Origin: Hyphomicrobiales bacterium
Lineage (GTDB): Bacteria; Pseudomonadota; Alphaproteobacteria; Rhizobiales; Beijerinckiaceae
Length of the DNA stretch: 64,000 bases
Direction of reading: 5' to 3'
Assembly (NCBI GenBank): GCA_900473415.1
Contig: UCLR01000040.1
Location: forward strand, 50,004 to 114,003
A program made the translations under genes and the position numbers. Under the pieces are notes generated by a model. That model did not search any database and was not told the origin of the DNA. It saw nothing but the letters and a program-made list of their open reading frames with translations. The number at the start of each line of letters is the position of its first letter. The stretch's first letter is position 1. Shown here in pieces: positions 46,356-55,346 of this stretch.

Positions 46356-47330
46356 ATGACCGCCGATATCCGCGACTCCGCCCTCCGCACCATCGCGACC
46401 GAACGTGATGGCCTCGACACGCTCCATGCCGCGCTCGCCAACGGGCTGGGCCAGCCCTTCGCCGATGCGGTGGCGATGATCCGCGCCGCGACCGGCCGGG
46501 TGATTGTCTCCGGCATGGGCAAGTCCGGCCATGTCGGGCGCAAGCTCGCGGCGACGCTGGCCTCGACCGGCACGCCAGCCCATTTCGTCCATCCCGCGGA
46601 GGCCAGCCATGGCGATCTCGGCATGGTGCAGCCGGAGGATGTCGTGATCGCGCTGTCCTGGTCCGGCGAGACGGCGGAGCTCGCGGCGCTCGTCGGCTAT
46701 ACGCGGCGCTTCCGCGTCGGGCTCATCGCCTTCACCTCGAATCCCGAAAGCACGCTTGGCAAGGAAGCCGATATCGCACTGATCCTGCCCAAGGCGACCG
46801 AGGCCTGCCCGAATGGGCTCGCGCCGACCACCTCGACCACGATGCAGATCGCGCTGGGCGATGCGCTGGCGGTGGCGCTGCTGGAAGCCCGCGGCTTCTC
46901 GCGGCAGGACTTCTTCGTCTACCACCCCGGCGGCAAGCTCGGTGCTCAGCTCAAGACCGTCGAGAGCATCATGCACCGCGGCGGCGAATTGCCGCTGATC
47001 GGCCTCGATACGCTGCTGCCGGATGTGGTCGCGATGATCTCGGCCAAGGGCTTCGGCTGCGCCATCGTCATGGGGCTGGATGGGAAGCTTGCCGGGGTCG
47101 TCACCGATGGCGATTTGCGACGCAAGGCCACGATGGGCGGCGGCGACGCGCTCAGGGCGCGCGACATCATGACGGCGAATCCGCGCCGCGTCGGGCTCGA
47201 TACGCTCGCCGTCGAGGCGCTCGAGCTGGTCAACCGGGTGCGGATCACGGCGCTGATCGTGGTCGATGCCGAGGAAAAGCCGGTCGGCCTGGTCCATGTC
47301 CACGACCTGCTGGCTATGGGTGTCGCCTGA
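46356..47330 (+). CDS. kdsD: Arabinose-5-phosphate isomerase (KpsF/GutQ family)
   Basis: 324 residues. The SIS domain has GRVIVSGMGKSGHVGRKLAA and HPAEASHGDLGMV, followed by PTTSTTMQIALGDALAVALL and two CBS domains from about 205 (GCAIVMGLDGKLAGVVTDGD, RITALIVVDAEEKPVGLVHV). It converts ribulose-5-phosphate to arabinose-5-phosphate, the first step to Kdo for lipopolysaccharide. Confidence 0.94.
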   Translation: MTADIRDSALRTIATERDGLDTLHAALANGLGQPFADAVAMIRAATGRVIVSGMGKSGHVGRKLAATLASTGTPAHFVHPAEASHGDLGMVQPEDVVIALSWSGETAELAALVGYTRRFRVGLIAFTSNPESTLGKEADIALILPKATEACPNGLAPTTSTTMQIALGDALAVALLEARGFSRQDFFVYHPGGKLGAQLKTVESIMHRGGELPLIGLDTLLPDVVAMISAKGFGCAIVMGLDGKLAGVVTDGDLRRKATMGGGDALRARDIMTANPRRVGLDTLAVEALELVNRVRITALIVVDAEEKPVGLVHVHDLLAMGVA

Positions 47331-47367
47331 CGCGGCGCCTTGCGGCCACGCCGACGCTGCCTATCTG

Positions 47368-47390
47368 AAAGCTGTAGGAACTACAGCTTT
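47368..47390. promoter_or_regulatory. MerR-type operator
   Basis: A perfect inverted repeat, arms AAAGCTGTAG and CTACAGCTTT across 3 nt, directly before the ribosome site (GGAGGTG) of the MerR gene. It matches the CTGTAG-N3-CTACAG pattern seen with metal-responsive MerR regulators. Confidence 0.75.
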
Positions 47391-47400
47391 GGAGGTGGCG

Positions 47401-47838
47401 ATGGACAGGCTTGAACGCGTGATGCCGATCGGCTCCCTGGCCGAACGTACAGGCGTCAAGGTCGAGACGATCCGCTATTACGAGCAGGTCGGGCTGCTGC
47501 CGCCGCCGGAGCGCTCGGAAGGCAACCAGCGCCGCTATGGCCGGGCCCATGCCGAGCGCCTCGCCTTCATCAAGCATGCGCGCGATCTCGGCTTTGCGGT
47601 GGAGAATATCCGCACATTGCTCAGACTGTCGGACACGCCGGGTATCGCCTGCGACGAGGCGCATGCGATCTCGGTCGCGCATCTGCAGGAGGTTCGCGAC
47701 AAGATCGCCAAGCTGCGCTCCCTGGAGAAAGAGCTGGAGCGCATCGCGACGACCTGTTCGGGTGGTGTCGCGGCCTGCGATTGCGCGATCATCGAGGCGC
47801 TGGCCGATCACGGCCAATGCTCGCACGCCCACCATTGA
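47401..47838 (+). CDS. Metal-type MerR-family regulator
   Basis: 145 residues. The wHTH IGSLAERTGVKVETIRYYEQ and GLLPPPERSEGNQRRYG are followed by a dimer helix. The C-terminal metal loop has Cys in GIACDEAHAI and TTCSGGVAACDCAIIEALAD, ending HGQCSHAHH. The cysteine spacing suits a soft or divalent metal sensor (CadR/PbrR/ZntR-like). Start ATG 47401 follows GGAGGTGGCG. No efflux gene lies next to it, so the target promoter is elsewhere. Confidence 0.9.
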   Translation: MDRLERVMPIGSLAERTGVKVETIRYYEQVGLLPPPERSEGNQRRYGRAHAERLAFIKHARDLGFAVENIRTLLRLSDTPGIACDEAHAISVAHLQEVRDKIAKLRSLEKELERIATTCSGGVAACDCAIIEALADHGQCSHAHH

Positions 47839-48064
47839 GGCGGGTTTGTCCGTTATGCCTCTCGTTTCCCGGCCGAAAAGGCTTAAATAGGCTTCGTCTC
47901 GGGCGGCCGTTGAGCCGCTCCTATATACGATCAGGCGAGAGGGTCGCGCGATGCCGCCATGGCGCTTGACGGGGCCGTTGCCCCGAAAAGGGAACAAATC
48001 CCGATTCTTCGCGAGTCAGCGATTCGGCCTCGGTTCGTTCCAGACTCGTTCCTGATTCCAGTTC

Positions 48065-51000
48065 ATGCTTCAGCCCGTATGGGCTGAACGAAAGATCGGC
48101 TTCGTACCCTTGCTTCCTTTTCGTTCGCTGCCGCCCGCCGCTCGCGCCCATGGCGTCACGGCGGTGCTGGGCCCGACCAACACCGGGAAGACCCATCTCG
48201 CCATCGAGCGCATGGTCGCCCATCCGACCGGGATGATCGGCTTGCCGCTCAGGCTGCTCGCGCGCGAGGTCTACCAACGCGTCGTCGAGAAGGTCGGCTC
48301 CGAGGCCGTCGCGCTCGTCACCGGCGAGGAGAAGATCAAGCCGGACCGGCCCCGCTTCTGGGTCTGCACGGTTGAGGCGATGCCGCGCGACCTCGCGGTC
48401 GATTTCGTTGCGATCGACGAAATCCAGCTCGCCGCCGATCTCGATCGCGGCCATGTCTTCACCGATCGGCTCTTGAACCGGCGCGGCCGGGCCGAGACCA
48501 TGCTGATCGGCGCGGCCACCATGCGCCCGCTCATCGAGCAGCTCATTCCGGGCGTCAACGTCGTCACGCGCCCGCGGCTTTCGAGCCTGATGTTCGCAGG
48601 CGACCGCAAGATCACCCGGCTGCCGCCGCGTTCGGCCATCGTCGCCTTCTCGGTCGAGGAGGTCTATGCCATCGCCGAGCTGATCCGCCGGCAGAAGGGT
48701 GGGGCGGCGGTGGTGCTGGGGGCGCTGTCACCGCGCACGCGCAATGCCCAGGTCGAGATCTATCAGTCCGGCGATGTCGACTATCTGGTCGCGACCGACG
48801 CGATCGGTATGGGGCTCAACCTGGACGTCAACCACATCGCCTTCGCGGCGGAGCGGAAGTTCGACGGGCATCATTACCGCCAGCTTCATCCGGCCGAGTT
48901 CGGCCAGATCGCCGGCCGCGCCGGCCGCCATCTGCGCGACGGCACCTTCGGCTCGACCGGCCGCAGCCCGCCCTTCGACGCCGAGGTCGTCGAGGCGATC
49001 GAGAATCACCGCTTCGAGCCGATCCGGCAAATGCAGTGGCGCAACTCCGATCTCGATCTGCGCTCGGTCGCGGGGCTCCTCGACACGCTCAACATCCAGC
49101 CCTCGGAGCTGGGGCTGACCCGCGCGCTGATCGCCGAGGACATGACGACCCTCGAAATCCTGGCGCGGGACCCGGACGTCGCGAAGCTGGCGCAGGGCCG
49201 GGCTGCCGTCGAGCGCTTGTGGGAAGTCTGCGCGCTGCCCGACTACCGCAAGATCTCGCCGATGCAGCACGCGGATCTGGCGACGACGCTCTACCTCAGG
49301 CTGATGCGCCATGGCCGGCTCGATATCGACTGGTATGCCGCGCAATTGTCCTCGCTCGACCGCACCGATGGCGAGATCGACACCCTCTCCGCGCGCATCG
49401 CGCAGGTGCGGACATGGACCTTCGTCGCGAACCGACCCGACTGGTTGCCTGATCCTGAGCATTGGCAGGGCATGGCGCGTCTTGTAGAGGACAAGCTGTC
49501 GGACGCTCTGCACGAGCGCCTCGCCAGCCGATTTGTCGATCGGCGCACCAGCGTGTTGATGCGCCGCTTGCGGGAGAATGCGATGTTGGAGGCTGAGGTC
49601 ACTGCGACGGGCGACGTGCTCGTCGAGGGCCAGCATGTAGGGATGCTGCAGGGCTTCCGCTTCACGGCGGACCCGAAGGCGGGTGGGGCCGAGGTCAAGG
49701 CCTTGAACCTGGCGGCGACGAAGGCGCTCGGCGCCGAGATCGAATCTCGGGCGGCGCGCGTCGTGCTGGCCGGGGACGATGCCTTCATCCTCGCGCATGA
49801 CGGGTTGGTGCGCTGGGTCGGCGAGCCGATCGCGCGGCTGACCGCCGGCGAGAAGGTGCTCGAGCCGCGCCTGCGCCTCCTAGTCGAGGAGCATCTCACC
49901 GGCCCTGCGCGCGAGCAGGTCGAAGCCCGGCTCAATCTCTGGCTCAAGAACCACGTCACCCGCCTGCTCGGCGCGCTGCATATCCTGGAGGCGGCCGAGA
50001 ACGTCACCGGCATCGCGCGCGGCATCGCCTATCAGGCGGCCGAGGCGCTCGGCGTGCTGGAGCGGTCCAAGGTCGGAGAGGAGATGAAGGCGCTGGAGCA
50101 GGATGGCCGCGCCGCCTTGCGCCAGCTCGGCATCCGCTTCGGCGCGTTCCACCTTTATCTGCCGGCGCTGCTGAAGCCGGCGCCGCGGGCGCTCGCCGCC
50201 CAGCTCTGGGCGCTGAAGCATGGCGGGCCGGAGACGGCCGGGCTCGACGACATTGCGCATCTCGCGGCTTCCGGCCGCACCTCTTTCCCGGTCGACAAGG
50301 CCGTGCCGAAGGGCCTCTACCGCGCAGCCGGCTACCGCGTCTGCGGCGAGCGGGCGGTGCGCGTCGACATCCTGGAACGCCTTGCCGATCTCATCCGCCC
50401 CGCCATCGCCTATCGCCCTGGCCTGACCCAGGGCACGCCGCCGACCGGTGCCGCCGATCAGGACGGCTTCGTGGTGACCGGCGCGATGACCTCGCTCGTC
50501 GGCTGCGCCGGCGAGGATTTCGCCTCGATCCTGCGTTCGCTCGGCTACGTCTCGGCCAAGCGGCCGGGCCCTGCCATCACGGTTCCACTGGCGCCGCCGC
50601 CGGCCGCCACCGAGCCGGCCGTGCCGGCCGCGGCCCAGCCCGATGCGGCCGCCGAACAGGCGGGCACGGAGGAGGCGGCTGCCGAGCAGACGGAGGCCGC
50701 CGCGGAAGTAACATCGGCCGATCCGATCGAGGTGCTGACCGAGACCGCCGTGACGGCTGCCGAGGCGCCGGCGCAGGAGACGGCGGATGTGCCGGTCCTC
50801 ACTGAGGCCGAGAACGAGCCGGTTCCGGCCGATGCGATGTCGGCCCTGCCGGTGACGACCGAGCCGGAAGCCGCGGAAGCGGCCGCCGTGGAAACGGCCG
50901 AGGCCGCCCCGGCCGTGCCGGAAGAGATCGAGGTCTGGCGGCCACATCGCCACCAGGGCGGGCGTAGGCCGGAGCATGGCCAGCGCGGCCGCCGCGACGG

Positions 51001-51400
51001 CGAGCAGGCTCGTGGTGAGCGGCCGCAGCGCGAAGGTCGACCGGGTGGTCACCGTCGCGACGGAGGCCGTCCGGGCCAGCAGCCGGCCGTCGCACGCGCC
51101 GAGGGCGAGGCGCCTCAGCGCGAGGAACGCCCGCGCCGGGACGAGCGGCCGCGCCGCGACGAACAGCCGCGGCAGGGCCGTCCCGAGGGCGGACGCCCCG
51201 AGGGTGGGCGCGGGCCGAGGCCCGATTTCAAGCGCGAAGGCCGCCCCGGTGGTCCGCGGCGCGAGGATCGGGGCGGCGGCGAGCGCGAGCGCTTCCAGCA
51301 AGCGCCGCGTCCGCGCCCGGCCAATCGCGAGCCGGACCCGGATTCACCCTTCGCCAAGCTGGCCGCGCTCAAGGCGCAGCTCGAAGGCAGCAAGAACTGA
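48065..51400 (+). CDS. SUV3-like RNA helicase with disordered Arg/Gly-rich tail
   Basis: 1111 residues. The helicase core has GPTNTGKTHLAIERM (Walker A), FVAIDEIQLAADLDRGHVFT (DEIQ), and the helicase C domain with VATDAIGMGLNLDVNH and QIAGRAGRHLRDGTFG. Suv3-type C-terminal domains follow to about 840. After that comes an Ala/Glu-rich acidic linker (about 845-960) and a basic RG tail (RPEHGQRGRRDGEQARGERP and onward). Mitochondrial SUV3 works with RNA degradation complexes. The tail probably binds RNA or ribonuclease partners. Confidence 0.9.
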   Translation: MLQPVWAERKIGFVPLLPFRSLPPAARAHGVTAVLGPTNTGKTHLAIERMVAHPTGMIGLPLRLLAREVYQRVVEKVGSEAVALVTGEEKIKPDRPRFWVCTVEAMPRDLAVDFVAIDEIQLAADLDRGHVFTDRLLNRRGRAETMLIGAATMRPLIEQLIPGVNVVTRPRLSSLMFAGDRKITRLPPRSAIVAFSVEEVYAIAELIRRQKGGAAVVLGALSPRTRNAQVEIYQSGDVDYLVATDAIGMGLNLDVNHIAFAAERKFDGHHYRQLHPAEFGQIAGRAGRHLRDGTFGSTGRSPPFDAEVVEAIENHRFEPIRQMQWRNSDLDLRSVAGLLDTLNIQPSELGLTRALIAEDMTTLEILARDPDVAKLAQGRAAVERLWEVCALPDYRKISPMQHADLATTLYLRLMRHGRLDIDWYAAQLSSLDRTDGEIDTLSARIAQVRTWTFVANRPDWLPDPEHWQGMARLVEDKLSDALHERLASRFVDRRTSVLMRRLRENAMLEAEVTATGDVLVEGQHVGMLQGFRFTADPKAGGAEVKALNLAATKALGAEIESRAARVVLAGDDAFILAHDGLVRWVGEPIARLTAGEKVLEPRLRLLVEEHLTGPAREQVEARLNLWLKNHVTRLLGALHILEAAENVTGIARGIAYQAAEALGVLERSKVGEEMKALEQDGRAALRQLGIRFGAFHLYLPALLKPAPRALAAQLWALKHGGPETAGLDDIAHLAASGRTSFPVDKAVPKGLYRAAGYRVCGERAVRVDILERLADLIRPAIAYRPGLTQGTPPTGAADQDGFVVTGAMTSLVGCAGEDFASILRSLGYVSAKRPGPAITVPLAPPPAATEPAVPAAAQPDAAAEQAGTEEAAAEQTEAAAEVTSADPIEVLTETAVTAAEAPAQETADVPVLTEAENEPVPADAMSALPVTTEPEAAEAAAVETAEAAPAVPEEIEVWRPHRHQGGRRPEHGQRGRRDGEQARGERPQREGRPGGHRRDGGRPGQQPAVARAEGEAPQREERPRRDERPRRDEQPRQGRPEGGRPEGGRGPRPDFKREGRPGGPRREDRGGGERERFQQAPRPRPANREPDPDSPFAKLAALKAQLEGSKN

Positions 51401-51424
51401 CGAGCCCCGCGGGAGGCGGAGCGT

Positions 51425-51733
51425 TTGCGCGAGCATCGTCAACGCCTCGACAAATGGCTCTGGTTCGCGCGTTTCGCGCGAACCCGCCCGGCTGCCGTGC
51501 GTCTGGTGGAGGACGGCCATGTCCGTATCGAGGGGCGGCGCATCCTCAACTCCGCCCAGGGCGTCAAGCTCGGCGATGTGCTGACGCTAGCGTTGCCGCA
51601 TGCGACGATGGTCGTGCGCGTGCTCGCCTTCGCCGAGCGGCGCGGGCCCTTCGAGGCGGCACGGCTGCTCTATGAGCGCCTCGACAGCGGCAGCGACGAA
51701 GCGCCGCTTGCGGAGAGCGGGGACGGCGATTAA
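51425..51733 (+). CDS. S4-domain RNA-binding protein (Hsp15-like)
   Basis: 102 residues from TTG 51425, eight bases after GGGAGG. The S4 fold: RLDKWLWFARFARTRPAAVR, EDGHVRIEGRRI and VKLGDVLTL, with an acidic C-terminus. Hsp15 (HslR) binds free 50S subunits carrying stalled peptidyl-tRNA. It lies 24 nt after the helicase and is probably cotranscribed. Confidence 0.85.
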   Translation: MREHRQRLDKWLWFARFARTRPAAVRLVEDGHVRIEGRRILNSAQGVKLGDVLTLALPHATMVVRVLAFAERRGPFEAARLLYERLDSGSDEAPLAESGDGD

Positions 51734-51901
51734 ATCCGCGCCCTGCCGACGATGGGCCGAAAGCGGGGCCGGGCGGGATCTTCCCGGGAGATGACCCCGC
51801 GAACGGCGGACCGTTCTATCGAACGATCAGAAAAACAACCTTGAAACCGACGCCCGGCAAGGGTTTATGGGGTTGTTTAGAAGTGTTGGAAGGGCCGACC
51901 C

Positions 51902-52237
51902 ATGACCTATGTGGTCACTGAGAACTGCATCAAGTGCAAGTACATGGATTGCGTCGAGGTCTGCCCGGTCGATTGCTTCTATGAAGGCGAGAACATGCTC
52001 GTCATCCACCCGGACGAGTGCATCGACTGCGGCGTCTGCGAGCCGGAATGCCCTGCCGAGGCGATCAAGCCCGACACCGAGCCCGGCCTCGAGAACTGGC
52101 TGCAGCTCAACGGGAAATACGCGTCGAGCTGGCCCAACATCACGCAGAAAAAGGATCCGCCGGCCGATGCCAAGGCCTTCGACGGAGTGGCGGGTAAGCT
52201 CGAAATGTTCTCGCCGAACCCGGGCGAGGGGGACTGA
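51902..52237 (+). CDS. fdxA: Ferredoxin FdxA (7Fe type)
   Basis: 111 residues. NCIKCKYMDCVEVCPVDCFY gives the 3Fe-4S/4Fe-4S cysteine pattern and ECIDCGVCEPECPAEAI the second set. The C-terminal extension (WPNITQKKDPPADAKAFDGV) is typical of alphaproteobacterial FdxA. It carries electrons in the cytoplasm. Confidence 0.96.
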   Translation: MTYVVTENCIKCKYMDCVEVCPVDCFYEGENMLVIHPDECIDCGVCEPECPAEAIKPDTEPGLENWLQLNGKYASSWPNITQKKDPPADAKAFDGVAGKLEMFSPNPGEGD

Positions 52238-52679
52238 ATCGCACCGGTCCGTCTGACGCTACGGCAGCCTTCGCGCTGCATCTTGCCTGTTGCATCGGCG
52301 GCCCGGAAAACCGGCTCCGCTCGTCGTGTCGATGCATTAACCACGGGGTCGCCCTCCCGGCGCCGGGGAAGGCTGTCCGGCGTTTACCTTTGATTCGGCG
52401 TGTTTTTTGTGTTACAAGCTAGCTCTAGTCGAATTCGTTCCGCACGCCCCTGCGAGGTCCTGCTAATCGGGGCACCCCCAAGTGATCAGAACGGGAGAAA
52501 GACCGGCCGCGGCCGGGCTTCCATTGTGTTCAGGTCATGGGGGCGAAAGAAACAGTCGACTGAGGGAGCGTGAAGCGGTGCCTTTCAGCGTCGCGTCAGG
52601 CGGAATGTCTCCGGCCAACCGGACGGGGACGGATCATCGCGTGCTCGCGCCGAGCGGGCCGGTCAGGAGTCGTAACGGC
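52238..52679. other. Long leader region upstream of carD
   Basis: 442 bp with no convincing gene. A frame is open across 52482-52679 into carD, but its N-terminus is not conserved-looking. A sigma-70-like promoter is TTGATT (52390-52395), 17 nt, TACAAG (52413-52418), which would give carD a leader of about 250 nt. Confidence 0.45.
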
Positions 52680-53273
52680 ATGTCTACTGCGAAGAAAGCT
52701 GTTGTGCGCCAGGGGTTCAAGACGGGCGAATACGTTGTCTATCCGTCCCATGGCGTCGGCCAGATCACGGCGATCGAGGAACAGGAAGTCGCTGGCTTCA
52801 AGCTCGAGCTCTTCGTGGTCAGCTTCCAGAAGGACAAGATGACCCTGCGCGTTCCGACCGCCAAGGCCGCCAGCGTCGGCCTGCGCAAGCTCGCCGATGC
52901 GGAGGCCGTCGCCAAGGCGCTGACCACGCTCACCGGCCGCGCTCGCGTAAAGCGCACCATGTGGTCGCGCCGCGCGCAGGAATACGAAGCCAAGATCAAT
53001 TCGGGTGATCTTGTCGCCATCGCCGAGGTGGTGCGTGACCTGTATCGCTCCGAGGCTCAGCCCGAGCAGTCTTATTCGGAGCGCCAGCTCTATGAGGCCG
53101 CGCTCGACCGCATGACCCGCGAGATCGCGGTGGTCGACGACGTCACCGAGACCGAGGCGCTCAAGAAGATCGAGGCGCAGCTCGCCAAGTCGCCGCGCCG
53201 CGCCAGCAAGACGGAAGCCGTCGACGCCGAGCTCGAGGGCGACAACGACGACCTGCAGGAAGAGGCCGCCTGA
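52680..53273 (+). CDS. carD: CarD-family transcriptional regulator
   Basis: 197 residues. The N-terminal RNA-polymerase-interacting Tudor-like fold (FKTGEYVVYPSHGVGQITAI, LELFVVSFQKDKMTLRVPTA) is followed by a helical DNA-binding part (WSRRAQEYEAKINSGDLVAI, RQLYEAALDRM). CarD binds the polymerase beta subunit and stabilises open promoters, often rRNA promoters. ATG 52680 begins at the conserved MSTAKKAVVRQGFKTG; AGGAG is 11 nt upstream. Confidence 0.94.
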   Translation: MSTAKKAVVRQGFKTGEYVVYPSHGVGQITAIEEQEVAGFKLELFVVSFQKDKMTLRVPTAKAASVGLRKLADAEAVAKALTTLTGRARVKRTMWSRRAQEYEAKINSGDLVAIAEVVRDLYRSEAQPEQSYSERQLYEAALDRMTREIAVVDDVTETEALKKIEAQLAKSPRRASKTEAVDAELEGDNDDLQEEAA

Positions 53274-53303
53274 GCGGCCGCCTCCGACACGGCAGAGAAA
53301 CAG

Positions 53304-53330
53304 AACCCGGCGGGCGACCGCCGGGTTTTT
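53304..53330. terminator. Rho-independent terminator after carD
   Basis: A 10-bp stem AACCCGGCGG / CCGCCGGGTT with tetraloop GCGA and a T run. It may also serve the convergent gene from the other side. Confidence 0.9.
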
Positions 53331-53337
53331 CATGCGC

Positions 53338-54207
53338 TCAGGCCGTCCCGGTTTCCGTCTTCAGGAACGCTACGGTCCGAGCCCAGGCCTGCTTCGCTGT
53401 GGCGGCGTTGTAACGCTCGGCGCTGGTGTCGTTCATGAAGGCGTGGTCCACGTCCGGATAGACGATCGCCTCGTAGCGGATGCCGGCGGCTTTCAGCGCC
53501 TTCTCGTAATCCGGCAGCATCCCGACGAGACGGCTGTCGCGAGAGGCCTGCTGGATCAGGAGCCGCGCCTTGATCTGCGGCACCTTGGCGAGATCCGGCG
53601 AGCCGCCATAGAAGACGACGCCGGCGCTGAGCTCCGGAATCGAGACGGCGAGATTGTTGACCGCGGTGCCACCCCAGCAGAAGCCGACCGCGCCCGTCTT
53701 GCCGTTCGCATCGGACCGGGAGGCCAGGTACTTGAGCGCCGCGCGGCCTTGCGTCACCACACTCTCGACGGAGAGCTGCGGGAAGAGGGCGCGAGCTGCG
53801 TCCGCATCGGCCGGCGTCCCGCCCAGCGGTGTCAGGAAGTCGAGGCCGAGCGCGGTGAAACCCTCCAGCGCCATGCGCCGGGTGATGTCCTCGATATGCG
53901 GGTTGAGCCCGCGATTCTCATGGATGATGAGAACACCGCCGCGTTTCGCCTCCGCCTTGGGCGTGACGACATAGCCCCTCAGCGCCACGCCATCGACCGT
54001 CGTGTCGAGGCGCGAGGCGGTGATGCGGGCATCGTCGGCCGGGACCTGCTGGGCCTTGGCGTAATTCGGCTCGAGCAGGGCGAGCGCTGCCTCCGCAGCA
54101 GTGGCGGTGCCGGCAATCGCCAATAGCCGGTTCATGAAGACGCGCCGGTCGAGCGGCTTGTGGGTGTATTCGTCGTAGAGTTCGACAATTCTGCGGTCGA
54201 GCGCCAT
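53338..54207 (-). CDS. Dienelactone-hydrolase-family protein with Tat-like signal
   Basis: 289 residues from ATG 54207, behind AGGGAGGTGGGA. The N-terminus has a RR-x-F-M pair then a hydrophobic stretch (DRRVFMNRLLAIAGTATAAE), suggesting Tat export. The alpha/beta hydrolase core has the nucleophile Cys in GAVGFCWGGTAVNNLA, an acid in ASRDSRL and the His in VDHAFMND. Many such proteins are mis-named carboxymethylenebutenolidases; the substrate is unknown. Confidence 0.88.
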   Translation of the reverse strand: MALDRRIVELYDEYTHKPLDRRVFMNRLLAIAGTATAAEAALALLEPNYAKAQQVPADDARITASRLDTTVDGVALRGYVVTPKAEAKRGGVLIIHENRGLNPHIEDITRRMALEGFTALGLDFLTPLGGTPADADAARALFPQLSVESVVTQGRAALKYLASRSDANGKTGAVGFCWGGTAVNNLAVSIPELSAGVVFYGGSPDLAKVPQIKARLLIQQASRDSRLVGMLPDYEKALKAAGIRYEAIVYPDVDHAFMNDTSAERYNAATAKQAWARTVAFLKTETGTA

Positions 54208-54386
54208 TCCCACCTCCCTGACGGTTGCTTTGGCTGGATCATAGCGGGGTGCAGGCGGCACGGGAGAGGCGCGGAGGCTTCTCGCGGCCTTGTGAAGGCT
54301 GCGAGATGCCAATGTACGGCGATCGTCAAGTGGCGACCGGACTGCGGCCTGCGGTGGCAGACCCGCCGCCGAACGGCATCAGCCGT

Positions 54387-55217
54387 TCAGAACGTCGAGA
54401 ACTTCCAGTTCAGACCGGCGCGGACGATGCTGCCATTCGTCTTCCGCCGCACCGTCGCGCCGAGGAACTCGTCGTCGGGATCGGTCGCGGAGCCGGCGAG
54501 GAGGTATTTGCTCCTGCCGAGATCGTAATAGAGATACTCGCCCTTGACCGTCAGATTGTCGGTGATGGCGTATTCGATACCGCCGCCGAGCGTCCAGCCG
54601 GCGCGCGTGCCCGCCTTTCTCCCCGTCCAGAGACCAGTGAAGTCGCCGTCATCGTCTGAGCCGGTGGAAGTGATCGTGGAGCTGTCTTTCGTCCGCCCAT
54701 AGGCAAGGCCGCCGGTCGCATAGATCAGGGTGCGGTCGATGGCGAAGCCGGCCCTGGCGCGCACCGTTCCCAGCCAGTCGACGCTCGAGCGCGCAGAGGT
54801 GGTGACGGTCGCGGCGCCGGTGGCGTCGCTCAGCGTCCTGGCCCAGGACGCTTGCTGGCGCGCATCGAGGTATTGCAGGTCGGCTTCGGCACCGAGAACG
54901 AACTGGCCGATCTGGTAATTATAGCCGACCTGCCCGCCGCCGACGAAGCCATTGCCGTTGCGGCCGAGGCTCTGCGGCACCAGCCCAAGCGCGTTGAATT
55001 CCGCGAAATCGGCGATGTTGGTGAGGGCGTAGTCGTAGCGGGTGCGATTTTCGCTCCAGGCGTAGCCCGCATTGCCGCCGACATAGAAGCCGGTCCAGGA
55101 GAAGGCGGGCGGAAGCGGCGCTGGCGTGACGTAAGTGCGAGTGGGCAGATCGGCGGCCAGAGCAGCAGATCCGCAGAGGAAACCGGCAGCTGCCGCAAAT
55201 GAAACGAGCGTCCTCAT
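54387..55217 (-). CDS. Outer-membrane protein, Omp25/Omp31 type
   Basis: 276 residues from ATG 55217 (GGAG nine bases upstream). Signal MRTLVSFAAAAGFLCGSAALA-A, then the family start AFSWTGFYVGGNAGYAWS, repeated strands (GFVGGGQVGYNYQIGQFVLG, LGTVRARAGFAIDRTLIYAT), GGGIEYAITDNLTVKGEY and a terminal Phe. An 8-strand porin-like barrel common as the main small OMP of Rhizobiales. Confidence 0.92.
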   Translation of the reverse strand: MRTLVSFAAAAGFLCGSAALAADLPTRTYVTPAPLPPAFSWTGFYVGGNAGYAWSENRTRYDYALTNIADFAEFNALGLVPQSLGRNGNGFVGGGQVGYNYQIGQFVLGAEADLQYLDARQQASWARTLSDATGAATVTTSARSSVDWLGTVRARAGFAIDRTLIYATGGLAYGRTKDSSTITSTGSDDDGDFTGLWTGRKAGTRAGWTLGGGIEYAITDNLTVKGEYLYYDLGRSKYLLAGSATDPDDEFLGATVRRKTNGSIVRAGLNWKFSTF

Positions 55218-55346
55218 GTCCCCAGCTCCTTGGTCTTGCGGCATGCGTCATGCCGAAGCTTGCCGCAGGCAGCAACTCTCGCGATGGAGACATAAATCCG
55301 TAAACTCGCCGCAAACAAAACCCGGCAAGAACGCCGTATCGCCGAG

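Noticed and set aside
52482..52679. N-terminal extension of CarD from GTG 52482
   Set aside because: The extra 66 residues are not family-like; CarD homologues begin near MSTAKKA at 52680.
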